Shown piece by piece: positions 45,569 through 56,345 of a stretch of DNA of 64,000 nucleotides. Within the stretch, counting starts at the first letter, position 1. Every line of letters begins with the position of its first letter. This stretch comes from Heterobilharzia americana. Taxonomy: Eukaryota > Platyhelminthes > Trematoda > Strigeidida > Schistosomatidae. The stretch spans positions 62,751,257-62,815,256 of the forward strand of contig OX104128.1 of assembly GCA_944470555.2 (NCBI GenBank). Reading direction: 5' to 3'. Made by a program: the position numbers and the translations under genes. The notes beneath the pieces were generated by a model, which ran no database searches, was not told the DNA's origin, and saw only the letters and a program-made list of their open reading frames with translations.

Positions 45569-45636
45569 AGCCTAGTGAATGAAGTCGCCGAAGAGCTTCT
45601 TCGCTTAACCACTTGTTTTCATTTTCAATGATTTTT
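45569..45636 (-). CDS. Host gene exon 4 duplicate (copy C)
   Basis: Identical to 24086-24153, with the same 31-nt upstream intron. Confidence 0.66.
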
Positions 45637-45667
45637 CTCAATAGCACTTAATTTGTTAACATCTTAC

Positions 45668-45922
45668 CTTTGAAATTCATTTTTACACTTGGCGAATTCC
45701 GTTTCCTTAGCTAATACACACATTTCCAAAGCATGAACTTTTTCTTGGGTACATTGTAGCTCAGAGTGTAAATTATCATACTTATTTCGCCAATCTAAGA
45801 AAGAATGTTTGAATGCGAAGAAAGAAGACAAACCATTTTCAGTACCATGATGTTTTCGTTTCAAATCATCTATTTGTTCATGAAGTTGATTATTTTCCTC
45901 TTTTAAAATATCAATCATTTTC
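45668..45922 (-). CDS. Host gene exon 3 duplicate (copy C)
   Basis: Identical to 24185-24439. Confidence 0.72.
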
Positions 45923-45962
45923 CTACGACAAGCTGCATAGAAGTCAACTAACTACAACTCAC

Positions 45963-46042
45963 GATGCAGAATCTAGAAGCACTTGCTTTTCATTGAGTGA
46001 TTCCTTCAATAGGACATTTTGAGACTCCGCAGCATAAACTCG
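45963..46042 (-). CDS. Host gene exon 2 duplicate (copy C)
   Basis: Identical to 24480-24559, with the same 40-nt intron on its 3' side. Confidence 0.68.
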
Positions 46043-46078
46043 CTATTGAATAAAATAAACCATGCTTACAGAATTTAC

Positions 46079-46183
46079 CGATGACTCCAAGTCTTGAGAT
46101 GTGTTAGCATATCGATACATTCTCTCGTAGTTGTACAACATTAGCCTAAGTCTAAAGTTTTCACGTCTCAACTCGGCTGCAGT
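46079..46183 (-). CDS. Host gene CM1 core exon duplicate (copy C)
   Basis: Identical to 24596-24700. If both copies are genomic, transcription from the right would meet this CM1 module first and a second identical one about 21.5 kb downstream. Confidence 0.68.
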
Positions 46184-46732
46184 CTAAAATGGTTTTAAAA
46201 AATGTAACTAGTTAATTACTTCTTCAAGGTCTAAAGCTTGTCCTCCATCATTGGGATCTAGAAACAGATTTAAATAAAAGAAACTACCTACTATTTTCCA
46301 AGTGATAACATTGACCTTGTGCACTACTTTTGTTGGACTTTTCAGCCACATGACCACTGGAATTAACTTTATACTTCTGGCAAAAATACTAACCTCATGG
46401 CAGAATTCGACTTGTCCATGTAAGCTGCTTTATGTTGGTGGCCTGAAAACAAGTTTTCCAAGTTGAAACTCAATCACGGTTAGTAGTCAATGGTTTGAAT
46501 AAACTTTATAGCAGTAAATCATTCAAATGCACCACACATAAAGGATGTTATATACTGGGTAGACTACAGCATGACGAAACGTCCCACGAAATCAAATGCT
46601 TAGGGTACATTTTATGAATACCTATCGGTGGAGTTGTGGTTGTGCTCAGGTATGCAGCTCTCACGTAATGTGCGAAGTTTGCTCCGTCAATAGAGGTTTG
46701 AGTAACCAAGCAGGGTTTTCATCTATCAGAAT

Positions 46733-47459
46733 ACGTGTGGTACAAAATCTAGAACATGGACCTGTATTTTGCTTTCAACAACAACAAACTCCAATCACCA
46801 TCAATGGGAGAAACTTAAAGGAAGTAGCCTCTATCACCTACCCAGGCAAAATAGCATCGTTTCAACTACAGGCGGCACAGACGAGGATGTCAAAACCAGG
46901 ATTGATAAAGCAAGACAGACCTTCATTAATCTGAAACCAGTGTCGAGATCTTCTGCACTCAGCATGCGGAACAAGATACGGATTTTCAACACCAACGTCA
47001 AATCAGTGCTTCTGTATGTTTCAGAGACTTGGCGCGTTACGAAAGGCATTTCCAATTAACTACAGACATTCATCAACAACTGCCTACCCTGGCTCGCTAC
47101 TGAAGATCAGATGACCAGAAAGAATAAGCAACAAGGAGCTCTGGCAACGAACCAACCAAGAAACTATCACCCAACAAATATGCAGGAGGAAGTGGAGATG
47201 GATTGGGCATACACTGAGAAGGCCGACTGGGGACATCACGCGTCAGGCCAGTCCCTCGAGTGGAATCCCCAGGGGAAGCGACGAGTTGGACGTCCGAGGG
47301 TGACATGGAGGAGATCGTGCGAGGAGGAAATGAGAGCTTCTGGGTTGTCGTGGAGCCAGGTTCAAAAGATTTCAGAGAGCAGAGTGGAATGGAGACGTGC
47401 TAATGAAGCCCTATGTTCCACTAGGAACCCAAGGGACTAATAATTATTATTATTATCAC
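46733..47459 (+). mobile_element. SR2-like RTE LINE 3' relic, duplicate
   Basis: Identical to 25250-25976, including the ATT-rich tail. Confidence 0.85.
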
Positions 47460-48146
47460 TAAAAGCCAAGAAAAATGTGGGCTGTAAAGGAGAAACGATG
47501 AAAAGGGTAGAACAACTGGGCTAAGCAACAACAATGCACTTCCAACTGTAAAAGCTCTTAGTTGTGTGAAAATGTAATCAGGACGGATAAAGCTCACGAA
47601 AAAGAATAGGAACTTCTGACTTGTACCCTAAGTTTTACTTGAATTCAAACAACAGGATAGACACAAAGCAGAATGACCTCAGTATACCTGTCGATCGGTT
47701 CAACATATTTTACACTAGCGGAGCGAAAAAAAAGGGAAATTCAATATAATGAAGACAACAACAAAAGTGGTAGCAGTGGGGACAGTTGACATTTTGATGT
47801 AATAGCCAACCCTACCTATCGAAATGATTGAGCTAGCTTTGTTGTCTAAAACGCCTGTTCCTTGAAGTCCCATCAAGCCAGGAGGGCTCGTTACATGATG
47901 GTAAAACAAAACTAGCTACCATCATAGTCCAGTTAGTCTACATAACGGCTAGATCTGAAGGTGAAGTGCCGTTGGTTTCACGAGGTTTAGTAGCAGTGAA
48001 ATGATTCTCGTGAGTGATTTCGTCTTACCTCATATAATAGGAGGTATTAGTAAGGATCAGCTAAAATAGCGCACTTCTATCTATCTTGCAGTCAAGTGAC
48101 ACCAGCGGTTAGGCTTTGTACAGTCCAGGAACCAGGCTTCAAATAA

Positions 48147-48719
48147 GTAAGTAAATGCAACTAGTCCAAAAGCGTTTAATGCAGCAGATGCCCTTCAGGA
48201 AGGTTTTAGAAAAATCAGACCTCTCTTCTGAATCCTTGTAGACGCAGTTTCAAGGTTCCAAACGTAGCGAAGATGTAAAGCAACTCACATGCAGACCAAT
48301 GAGAAATGAACAGCACAACCGCAAACAGACTAAGCAGATGTGAAAGGCAGCGGCTACGAGTGACAGTGAATAGCCATTTAAACTTGTCAATGAAATTTGA
48401 AGCATGGCTGAAACACTTCGATGAACAGTTCAGCTGGCTTTCACGACGTCTTTTGTTGCTGACTACGCAGTTCAGTTGTATAGGTAGGGTTTTCAGTCCA
48501 AACGTCGAGAGAACCGTAATTAACCCGAAACGAAGGAGGTTGGTACCGCAGACGTTTAGAGACAGTCGAATTATTCATCAGATTAACAGAAGAATTAGCT
48601 AGCGTAAAAAATGAGATACGGCCCTTCTAAAAGGTTTCAGTTGCTGATTGTACAAGTCGCAAAAACGGATAGAAATCCACTTATGACAAACACAAACGAA
48701 AAAGTTTGATGAGCATAGT
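48147..48719. other. Gap between copy C and LTR element
   Basis: A 98-codon plus-strand frame (48306-48602), Arg- and Ser-rich, has no recognised domain or splice signals and is not called as a gene. Nothing else seen. Confidence 0.3.
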
Positions 48720-48723
48720 GTCT

Positions 48724-49154
48724 TGTAGGGATGCGTGTTACAATTCCGTAACGTTTGATCAACCCTACTTAATTTGATGTGCTCTAGTACCTGCTTAACC
48801 AGTACTTTACCTAACGTGTAAGTACTGGTAACAAAACACAAATCAAAAGAACTGATACGCAATGTATTTAAAGGAGCTATGTATTTAAGGTAAATGTATA
48901 ATAATGAATGAGGGAAAAGTTTAATCAACTTATCTGGCTTGTAAGGCTGAACTAGGGACTCGGAGTACGTGCGTGGTGATCAGCACAATGGAGCGCAAAA
49001 ATGGCGTCCAAGCCTGCTCGGATGCATGCTCGTTAAAACAAAACTTAAAACACCCTAAGCATCCGGAGGCAAGCTAGAGATTTATTTAGTTAATTTAATT
49101 TAAACTATTTATTTTAGCCCTAGTTATATTTTGGTGCCAGGAAGGTGCACTACA
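48724..49154 (-). repeat. LTR (3' LTR of the element)
   Basis: 431 bp, starting TGTAG and ending CTACA on the plus strand, matching 52919-53350 except for one small indel near 48892/53088. It contains a perfect 10-bp inverted repeat at 48798-48829. Confidence 0.95.
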
Positions 49155-49171
49155 GGTTATCCCCCTCCTAG
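49155..49171 (-). promoter_or_regulatory. Polypurine tract
   Basis: The minus strand reads ctaggagggggataacc directly before the 3' LTR, the expected place for the plus-strand DNA primer. Confidence 0.7.
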
Positions 49172-49778
49172 AAGGTTGTTGGGATACCGGCAACCTTCGA
49201 TCCTAGGAGGCGACTGCGAGGCGGACACGCAACACCTTTCCATATTGGTGATGGAGTAGGTGACGTGTGGGTCTCCGAAGCTAGTGCAACTATGCACACC
49301 TACGAGGTAAGATAACTTTGCGTCTAGACGCAACCCTTCTCGCAGTGGTGGAAGGTGACCCAAAGCCTCCGTCTACTTTTCCCTATTGCTTCTTAATCTA
49401 CCGGGGAGTGTACAGGGGGAAATTGGTACAAAGAGAACCGAAGAACGATCCAAGTAGCATCGTCAGCGGCCAATTGTATCCAATTTTCAACGCATTTTCT
49501 AGGTTCTGCAAGAAGAAAGAAATGGGACATTAGAGTGCTAAGAAAAGGAAAACCAAACAATTCGAAGTGGGAGTAGTACAGAAAAAAAATAATAACCAAC
49601 CAAAAAAAGTTTTCGGAATTTAAATTGTATTTTTGGTTTTTCTTTTTTGAAAAAAAAACTGTTTGCAAAGTAGTAAACATGACTTTTGAAAACTTTAGGT
49701 ATGAAAACGCATTGAAAGTGTATGCCACGACAAAGTAGTTGAAACTCCGAATTCACCAAGTGTGAAGTTGCTCTGGGG

Positions 49779-50399
49779 CTAATTAACGAACTCGGCGTAT
49801 CGCTTGGGCCAATGTACACGCCTCCCAGCACGTGTAGAGGTTACTGGATCAGTGTTACTAGACGTGGCTCTTTTAGAAGGTTCAGGATACGCGCGACTAA
49901 ACGAGTCTGTTAGGGAGTCCGGCGGCAAGGGTCTGGGTGTGCCTGTGGAGGTGTCGCACAATATTGACACTTCACTGTTCAGGAGCGGTAGACGCTGTAT
50001 CTTCAGAGAGGATGAGTGTTGAAGTTTTCCAATCTCCTCGTCTGAATCCTGAAGTTCGGCAATCTTCCGTAAGTCGACTGCTCGAGGCAAAGTAGTGGTG
50101 CAAACGCGAGACAGTGCGTCCGCGACAGGGTTATTCACACCAGAAATATGACGGATGTCCGACGTGAATTGCGAAATATAATCTAGGTGACGTAATTCAC
50201 GCGGTGAATATCTGTCAGTAGTGGTGTGTAAGGCATACGTCAGAGGTTTATGGTCGGTAAAGATGATGAAGTCACGACCTTCCACAAAATGACGAAAATG
50301 TTTCACTGAGGCATATATGGCGAGCAGTTCCCTGCCGAAAGTGCTGTACCGCATTTCGCAGGTGGATAACTTCCGGAGAAGAATGCAACTGGGATCCAA
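49779..50399 (-). pseudogene. RNase H end fused to pol C-terminal tail (integrase deleted)
   Basis: A 206-codon frame. Residues 1-95 continue the RNase H domain and tether (CEMRYSTFGRELLAIYASVK, FTDHKPLTYAL, HISGVNNPVADALSRV). Residues to about 145 are the RNase H-integrase linker (CDTSTGTPRP). The sequence then goes straight to the final tail (GRRVHWPKRYAEF), with no HHCC zinc finger and no DDE core. The junction near 49940 keeps the frame. The integrase would normally insert the cDNA, so this copy cannot integrate itself. It also overlaps the previous pol frame, from which it is shifted. Confidence 0.85.
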
Positions 50400-50848
50400 G
50401 TGTGATCCGAAAGTTGTTGCAACACAGCTCCAATGGCCGTGTTAGAGGCGTCAACCGCAATGCTAAGAGGTAGGTTTACGTCTTGATGCACCAGCATCGT
50501 GGCGTCTGCTATTGCGGTTTTGATCTTGCGAAATGCTTCTAGTGCCTCAGGAGTCAAGCTGAAAGTTTTACATTTACTTTTCAGCAGGTCGGTCAGTGCA
50601 GTCAAAATGTGTGCACATTGGGGAATGAAGCGACGATAATAGCTCACCATACCCAAAAACACACGCAGAGCTTTAAGTGACGCTGGGACTGGGAAGTCTT
50701 GGATCGCCTGTACCTTTTCAGGTAGTGGGCGAATGCCTTGCTCGTCGATAACGTGTCCCAAAAATTTTAGTGAACGAACGCCAATTTGGCATTTGGCCAG
50801 GTTGACTGTCATCGAATGCTCTGACAGTCTGGCGAAAACCTGTTTCAA
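50303..50848 (-). pseudogene. RT thumb and RNase H part of pol (frame-shifted)
   Basis: This frame continues the RT from the upstream pol frame: VFARLSEHSMTVNLAKCQIG, FLGHVIDEQGIRPLPEKV and VFLGMVSYYRRFIP are the usual segments after the YLDD box in Gypsy RTs. RNase H begins with IAVDASNTAIGAVLQQ, which carries its first catalytic Asp. The frame is lost near 50395 and picked up by 49779-50399. Both junctions look like single indels within one original pol ORF. Confidence 0.85.
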
Positions 50849-51897
50849 GTGGTTAAAATGGTGTCTTCGTCTGGACTAGCGATTAGTATATCGTCTAGGT
50901 AGGCATAGGCGAAATCGAGTCCACGTAAAACATCGTGAATAAAACGTTGGAAGGTTTGTGCTGCATTGCGAAGACCAAAAGGCATACGGAGGAACTCAAA
51001 AAGACCAAACGGTGTAATGACGGCTGTCTTGGGAACATCATCAGGATGAACCGGGATCTGATGATATGCACGCGTCAAGTCAAGCTTACTGAAGATAACC
51101 GAGCCTTTTAAAGATGCAGTCAAGTCGTGAATGTGAGGGACTGGGTAACGATCTGGAATCGTTTTAGCGTTGAGCCTTCGGTAGTCACCACAAGGCCTCC
51201 AGTCCATGCCATTGTTCTTGGGTACCACATGCAAGGGTGAAGACCATGGACTGTTGGATGGTCTGATTATTCCCATTTCAAGCATGTGTTCGAACTCGGC
51301 TTTTACAGCACGCAGTTTCTCCGGGGATAATCGCCGTGGTTTCGCAAATACTGGAGGGCCAGTCGTCGTTATGTGATGAGAAACGTTCGAAGTCACACAA
51401 GGGACACAACGACTTGGCTTAAAGACATCCGGAAAGGACTGAATGATAGACGCATAGGGACTAGAAGCGTCCGTCGTGCAGTACACGGGACTGAGGGGCG
51501 GCGTCTTTGTGACTATACCGGAAACAGAGAGTGTTGTGGTAGAATCTATCAACTTATGCTTGCCAGCATCTACCAGCAGCTGATAGTGCTGCAAGAGATC
51601 CATACCAATAATGCCGGTGGTCACATCTGCCACTATGAAAACCCAACGAAAGGGACGACGCAATCCAAGGTTGAGATCGAGGAATCTCCGACCATAGGTT
51701 GTGATGGGCGAACCGTTGGCGGCACGAAGTTGCAGAGACATTGGCCGCAGACGCTCTTCCTTCGTAGGTGGGATGACGCTAGCTTCTGCCCCAGTGTCAA
51801 CTAGGAAGCGTATCCCAGAATGTCGATCAGTGACGAAGAAGAGGCGACATGGAAGTGGCTCGCCAGCGACGTTAGTCGCCGTCACGTGCTGGCTCAC
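50845..51897 (-). CDS. pol: Gypsy pol: protease and reverse transcriptase
   Basis: 350 codons. Residues about 28-45 hold the aspartic protease site ([12 protein letters not shown]), with a second block [11 protein letters not shown] near residue 97. RT follows: [20 protein letters not shown], motif [18 protein letters not shown], motif [19 protein letters not shown], and motif [11 protein letters not shown] near the end. The frame opens with GTG, overlapping the stop of the gag CHCC frame by a few bases, so pol is probably reached by frameshifting or re-initiation. It ends just after the catalytic box through a frameshift near 50846. A plus-strand frame at 51373-51804 is a shadow. Confidence 0.88.
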   Translation of the reverse strand: MSQHVTATNVAGEPLPCRLFFVTDRHSGIRFLVDTGAEASVIPPTKEERLRPMSLQLRAANGSPITTYGRRFLDLNLGLRRPFRWVFIVADVTTGIIGMDLLQHYQLLVDAGKHKLIDSTTTLSVSGIVTKTPPLSPVYCTTDASSPYASIIQSFPDVFKPSRCVPCVTSNVSHHITTTGPPVFAKPRRLSPEKLRAVKAEFEHMLEMGIIRPSNSPWSSPLHVVPKNNGMDWRPCGDYRRLNAKTIPDRYPVPHIHDLTASLKGSVIFSKLDLTRAYHQIPVHPDDVPKTAVITPFGLFEFLRMPFGLRNAAQTFQRFIHDVLRGLDFAYAYLDDILIASPDEDTILTT

Positions 51898-52729
51898 ACG
51901 TTTCCCGCCTGGTTAGCCTCGAAGGTGCAAGGTCGAGTGCACTTTTTGGCATTGGCACCATAACGTTTATGGTACCAGCACAACCTGGGTTGGGATTGTC
52001 GCGATTTGGAACGTCTGCTACCGGTACGGGAGGCAGACCTGTTGCGCGAGCGAGACGTGCGACCTTTGTAAGAACTACCAGACCGCATTTCGTTCCTGAT
52101 GCTGCACAACTCTCATACAATTTTGAGATGTGAGTTATAACATCGAAACTTGTTGGCTCAACAGCCGAGGGAGGGTTTTTGAACGAATCCGTGGCAGTAG
52201 ACAGTGCAGCTGAGATACTAGTGTTGGGTTTCGTAGCATCCACAGCTCTGTCAGCCGCTTCCGCCAACTCTATTAAGGGACACTTATGGAAGGGTGCGAG
52301 GATCCCTTGAACCGACTGTGGTAACCTCTGTAACCACAGTTGCTTGAGAAATGCTTCATCAATGTTGAAGTCAGCAATCAGCTGCTTCATCTGACGAAGC
52401 AGTTGCGTCGGCTTGCGATCACCCAGATGCACATCCCTGAAAAGTTCTTGCACTTTCTGCTGGTCAGTAAGTGCAACACGTTTGATGAGGGCGGTTTTGA
52501 GGCGATCGTAAAGATTCGGTGCTGGGTCATCTAGCACATCTGAGACGTCTTCAATCACATTTTCCGGTAAGCTGACGATGACTAAGTTGGACTTAGTTTC
52601 TTGTGATTGAATGTGTCTCAAGGCAAACTGAGCTTCCACATGGGAGAACCATGCAGATGGTCTGTGGGCCCAGAAGGTGGGAAGCTGGAGGGTTATGGCC
52701 ATCTGCGCAGTCGAGTCGTTATCCGCCAT
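51872..52729 (-). pseudogene. gag: Gypsy gag, frame-shifted before its CHCC box
   Basis: The frame starts with ATG and runs 285 codons, but the last 75 or so are out of register. The first 200 residues are a normal capsid region: LQLPTFWAHRPSAWFSHVEAQF is the typical start of CsRn1-type gags, followed by DRKPTQLLRQMKQLI and FLKQLWLQRLPQSVQGIL. From about 52109 the proper gag continues in another frame (51894-52109) that carries the zinc-binding box. Gag packages the element RNA. Confidence 0.85.
51894..52109 (-). pseudogene. Gag C-terminal piece with CHCC box
   Basis: This frame reads an Arg/Ser-rich basic stretch, then LCWYHKRYGANAKKCTRPC: Cys-x2-His-x9-Cys-x3-Cys. This replaces the usual CCHC knuckle and is the hallmark of CsRn1-clade gags. 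It ends NQAGNV and stop, overlapping the pol start. Confidence 0.8.
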
Positions 52730-52900
52730 TGATCAGGGAATTAACGAGGCACGATAGTGATAATAAAAAAATTACAATGCAAAAATAACCAATGAGGAGT
52801 GCAATAATATAAAAAAAAACGCTAGACGTGCCAAAAACAAAAATAGGCCAGACAAATCAACGCAAGAGAACAAAGGTACTAGACAAAATAAGAAGTGATA

Positions 52901-52913
52901 CTCGGGCTCACCA
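52901..52913 (-). promoter_or_regulatory. tRNA primer binding site
   Basis: The minus strand reads TGGTGAGCCCGAG, five bases after the 5' LTR, complementary to a tRNA 3' end in CCA. CsRn1-type elements are reported to use tRNA-Trp with a similar TGGTGACCCC start. The tRNA identity here is inferred. Confidence 0.65.
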
Positions 52914-52918
52914 ATTTT

Positions 52919-53350
52919 TGTAGGGATGCGTGTTACAATTCCGTAACGTTTGATCAACCCTACTTAATTTGATGTGCTCTAGTACCTGCTTAACCAGTAC
53001 TTTACCTAACGTGTAAGTACTGGTAACAAAACACAAATCAAAAGAACTGATACGCAATGTATTTAAAGGAGCTATGTATTTAAGGTAAATGTAATAATAA
53101 TGAATGAGGGAAAAGTTTAATCAACTTATCTGGCTTGTAAGGCTGAACTAGGGACTCGGAGTACGTGCGTGGTGATCAGCACAATGGAGCGCAAAAATGG
53201 CGTCCAAGCCTGCTCGGATGCATGCTCGTTAAAACAAAACTTAAAACACCCTAAGCATCCGGAGGCAAGCTAGAGATTTATTTAGTTAATTTAATTTAAA
53301 CTATTTATTTTAGCCCTAGTTATATTTTGGTGCCAGGAAGGTGCACTACA
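52919..53350 (-). repeat. LTR (5' LTR of the element)
   Basis: About 432 bp, partner of 48724-49154. On the minus strand it would hold the promoter; TATTTAAA-like AT stretches are present but no start site can be fixed. Confidence 0.95.
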
Positions 53351-53354
53351 GTCT

Positions 53355-54000
53355 AATATTTTGGGTTTGATAGCCATTAGACGCTTAGTTGGATCCCTTG
53401 GAAAGCAAGACCTGAGGAAACCAGGCAGAGTACCGACCTGGCCATCAGGGTATCGACAGGATATTTGATGTCTGTCGAGTATTGAAACACCGGGACATTT
53501 ACATGCGATCGACTCTGGCCAAAATCCTTGACCCGAGTATGACACTGGACTCTTTCGGTTGGGAATATTTATGGTACTATCAGAAAATCGGGTGCCAAGC
53601 ACTTACATCCTTTGTACTTAGACAGATGTTGGCATGTCATAGCCTATGGAGACTTAATCTGTTCAAGTAGTGTCCAGCAAAGCAGCCTTTCCCACTTTAT
53701 TCTTATTTGATTTTGTCATAAACGCGCTCATTGGTATCTCCATCTCCTGACCTAACTACCGAAATTATCTTGTGATGGCAGACGTAGAGAGAGCTTATGA
53801 CACATCTCCGTAAAATGCAGATTCTAATAAGATGTAAGTTTTCCTAACCTGATCGTTTCAATTTTGAACACCTTGTGTAACAATTTCAGAATGTTGTGAT
53901 ACACTTTCCATCACTCAAATACAAATTGTTGGTGTAGGACTAGTTCACGATAATACATTCCACTTCTTTTCGAAGCAATGAAGCTATGCTCCCACGAAAA
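53355..54000. other. Unassigned DNA right of LTR element
   Basis: No recognised gene. A minus-strand frame at 53291-53602 runs out of the LTR and has no domain. Confidence 0.3.
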
Positions 54001-54840
54001 TTACTGTCCAATAAGCAAGAATTACCAATCCCATCCACTCATTTGATCCTCTCACCATATGAATATATATCAAACCTCAAAATACTCAAATTTCTGGACT
54101 ATCATAATGGTATCGAAAATTTGGACAGGCAGTAAAATCCAGGAGATCAACTCACCTATTAGCTCTAAAGTGAACATATTCACAGTAATAATATGCAACA
54201 GATTTCTATAGTACCTCGTCTAACAGGGAATATACCTCCTTGACAATGCTGCATACCTCAACATGAACAGTATGGAAAACTCATTGCCACTGGTCCGCAG
54301 TTTTTATCAAATGTTTATTCCTTTGCACCACAATATCTAATTCTGATGGCGTAAATCTATATTGCTGTGAATGATAATACTTGAATAGACATTCACTTGG
54401 ATTACATGATTATGTGGAAACTTACGGATTCTCGACGTCGTCATTGTTGGTTCTTCTGGTACCCGAAGGCATAAGCATAAGAATTTATGATAAAATAGAT
54501 GTTTATCAAGCGTAACGGGGCATGGCGAATCAAACAAGTCGACTGCTTGTAACGAAACTTTGGAATTTAGCGCGACCTTGGTGCCACTAATGGTGGAAAA
54601 AGAAAGTATGACTGAAAACAATCCAAACTTTAACACTCTGTATGCGCTGAAAAGTGGTATTTTCTTGTTCATTTCATGACTTGTGTAATCTTCCAATGCT
54701 TTTAATCTAATTTAATGACCTCCCTTCTGTACCATTCAGGTCCCATAAAACCTTGAGCATTTTCCAACATATATCAATGTGATGATGCCTATAAACTGGC
54801 TTCTCTGATGTTAAATTACTAATATACGAATAAAATATTC
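54000..54840 (+). repeat. Interspersed repeat family R2, long copy
   Basis: The 3' half (54470-54840) aligns well with 1672-2045. The whole aligns in patches with 34400-35290. It ends with an AATAAAATATT-like signal. A 119-residue minus-strand frame is not conserved among copies. Confidence 0.6.
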
Positions 54841-55303
54841 ATTTATTTATTAATACCTCATATAACGGTTCGGAGTACAGTGGTTGAGTGCTCTGACTAC
54901 TTCATATACCTGAAAATTCGAGTAAGTGACCGATTAAATCCCTGCATGGGTACAAAAGGCTTGATTGGCTTCCATCACTTACATTGCCTCCATGATACCT
55001 CATTATTTACCAAGGGTTGAGTTTACAGAATGGCGGTTTGCCGTCTTCGACTATATGACTGTGAAATATAGCTTATAATGGTAGAGCTTTGTAACCACTG
55101 ATGACTTAGAAGTATTGGCCACGTGGTGCAGATACAAGCACACCTACCCTAATCTTAATTGTCACGCCACACTTTATAATTCTTGAATCGTCTTCTGTTC
55201 CCTATTTCGCTGCGTCTATTCTTATGTCTCTACCTTGTATCTTAGTGTGTTCTACCTTGATGTGCTGACACGAGATACTGTAACTTGGTCTGTTGTGTAG
55301 TAA

Positions 55304-55304
55304 T

Positions 55305-55377
<73 letters not shown>
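55304..55377. repeat. (TA)n microsatellite
   Basis: About 74 bp of TA with one CA interruption near 55323. Confidence 0.97.
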
Positions 55378-55379
<2 letters not shown>

Positions 55380-55384
55380 CTTAC

Positions 55385-56240
55385 AGATCTGAAACTTGTA
55401 CATATCACTTAAATATTAGTTGGTATCTTTCATTTCCCACTACTTCCGACATTTGTATAATCTTGTCAGCTGTCTTTCTAATAAAATTCGGGTTACTTTA
55501 TTCAGAAAATAAACAGGCGATTTGGAATCATAAACATATGAGCTACTATGCGTACCATATACACCTGCTGTGTATTTACATCTTATTCAACCTGGATATT
55601 GTGATTACCTGGGAAAGGGTGAAGATAACACCTGAGGACGGTACTCCTGAAAGCGACTGGCACATTGCAATACAGGAGTGTTAGCTATTATAATAATCCT
55701 TGACCTGGCGATTTAAGAACACCAAAACAAACAGCAGTTAGATCCAAGAAATCTAAATGCAAAGAGTGATGTAGCGCATTCGAAATCTTACTCATTCACC
55801 TTAGAGTTTCGATTTCTAGACTGCCTCACCTCTTCGTTGTCCAGCTCTACCGTTTGTCAGTTATTTTTCATTATTAAGTGTAAGTGAGTCCTGTGTACTT
55901 GCTGAGTCGTCGGCTCACCTTTCTTCTCTTCCTTTTCCAGATTTTCGTGGCCACCACCAAACTCATACTGCTCTGCGTGTCCCTGCAACAACGTACCTGT
56001 CTAGAGGCTAGACGAAAACCTATCAGCAACTGGTCGTTACAATGTTTCCCAAAGTTTGAGGGATGGCCAGGTTATCAGTGCAACCAGGACTTTAGGGATT
56101 CAAAGGCAGCACATGTTTGACTCTTGACACAGTACGTTGCTGAATGTTCAGGAACCACAGCAAATTAGTGAAGTGATTTTTAAGAGAAATGGAACAGCGT
56201 AGCTGTAATGAGAATGAACGAAAGAATTACTACTTACTTT
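55385..56240. other. Unassigned DNA
   Basis: Short frames only (55463-55684, 55884-56120), neither with a recognised domain. Confidence 0.3.
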
Positions 56241-56242
56241 AA

Positions 56243-56345
56243 CAACGACTGAAGTAACCAACCAGACTTCTACACTTAATGAAAGTCTGCCTTACCAACC
56301 AAAATAAAGAAAAGTAACTGGCTATTTCAATCGTTGCTAGGATAG
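56243..56345. mobile_element. Short foldback (MITE-like) element, copy 2
   Basis: Left end aacgactgaagtaaccaacc; the right end is its approximate reverse complement (aactggctatttcaatcgtt). Same family as 4826-4940. Confidence 0.5.

Larger units (their letters stand above)
35783..48146 (+). repeat. Segmental direct duplication, copy C (about 12.4 kb)
   Basis: Near-identical partner of 14284-26663 in the same orientation. The left edge falls inside the LINE relic. The right edge follows the shared sequence aggcttcaaataa, after which B and C diverge completely. The TA tract is 16 bp shorter than in B. Confidence 0.97.
48724..53350 (-). mobile_element. CsRn1/Boudicca-like Gypsy LTR retrotransposon, integrase-deleted
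   Basis: A complete insertion of 4627 bp running leftwards: two LTRs, tRNA primer site, gag, protease-RT-RNase H, polypurine tract and a 4-bp target-site duplication, GTCT, at 48720-48723 and 53351-53354. The gag CHCC box and the pol order place it with CsRn1, Kabuki and Boudicca. The integrase is missing, and gag and pol carry frameshifts. The LTRs differ by about one indel in 431 bp, so insertion was recent despite the defects. Confidence 0.92.

Noticed and set aside
14284..48146. Two independent insertions of the Penelope element
   Set aside because: Flanks are identical for kilobases, so the second element is part of the segmental duplication.
48306..48602. 98-residue Arg/Ser-rich frame as a gene
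   Set aside because: No domain, no splice signals, and it lies between a duplication edge and an LTR element.
51373..51804. 143-residue plus-strand frame
   Set aside because: Antisense to the protease/RT of the Gypsy element.
55304..55377. TA tract as replication origin or matrix site
   Set aside because: Simple dinucleotide repeats are common in such genomes; no other supporting signal.
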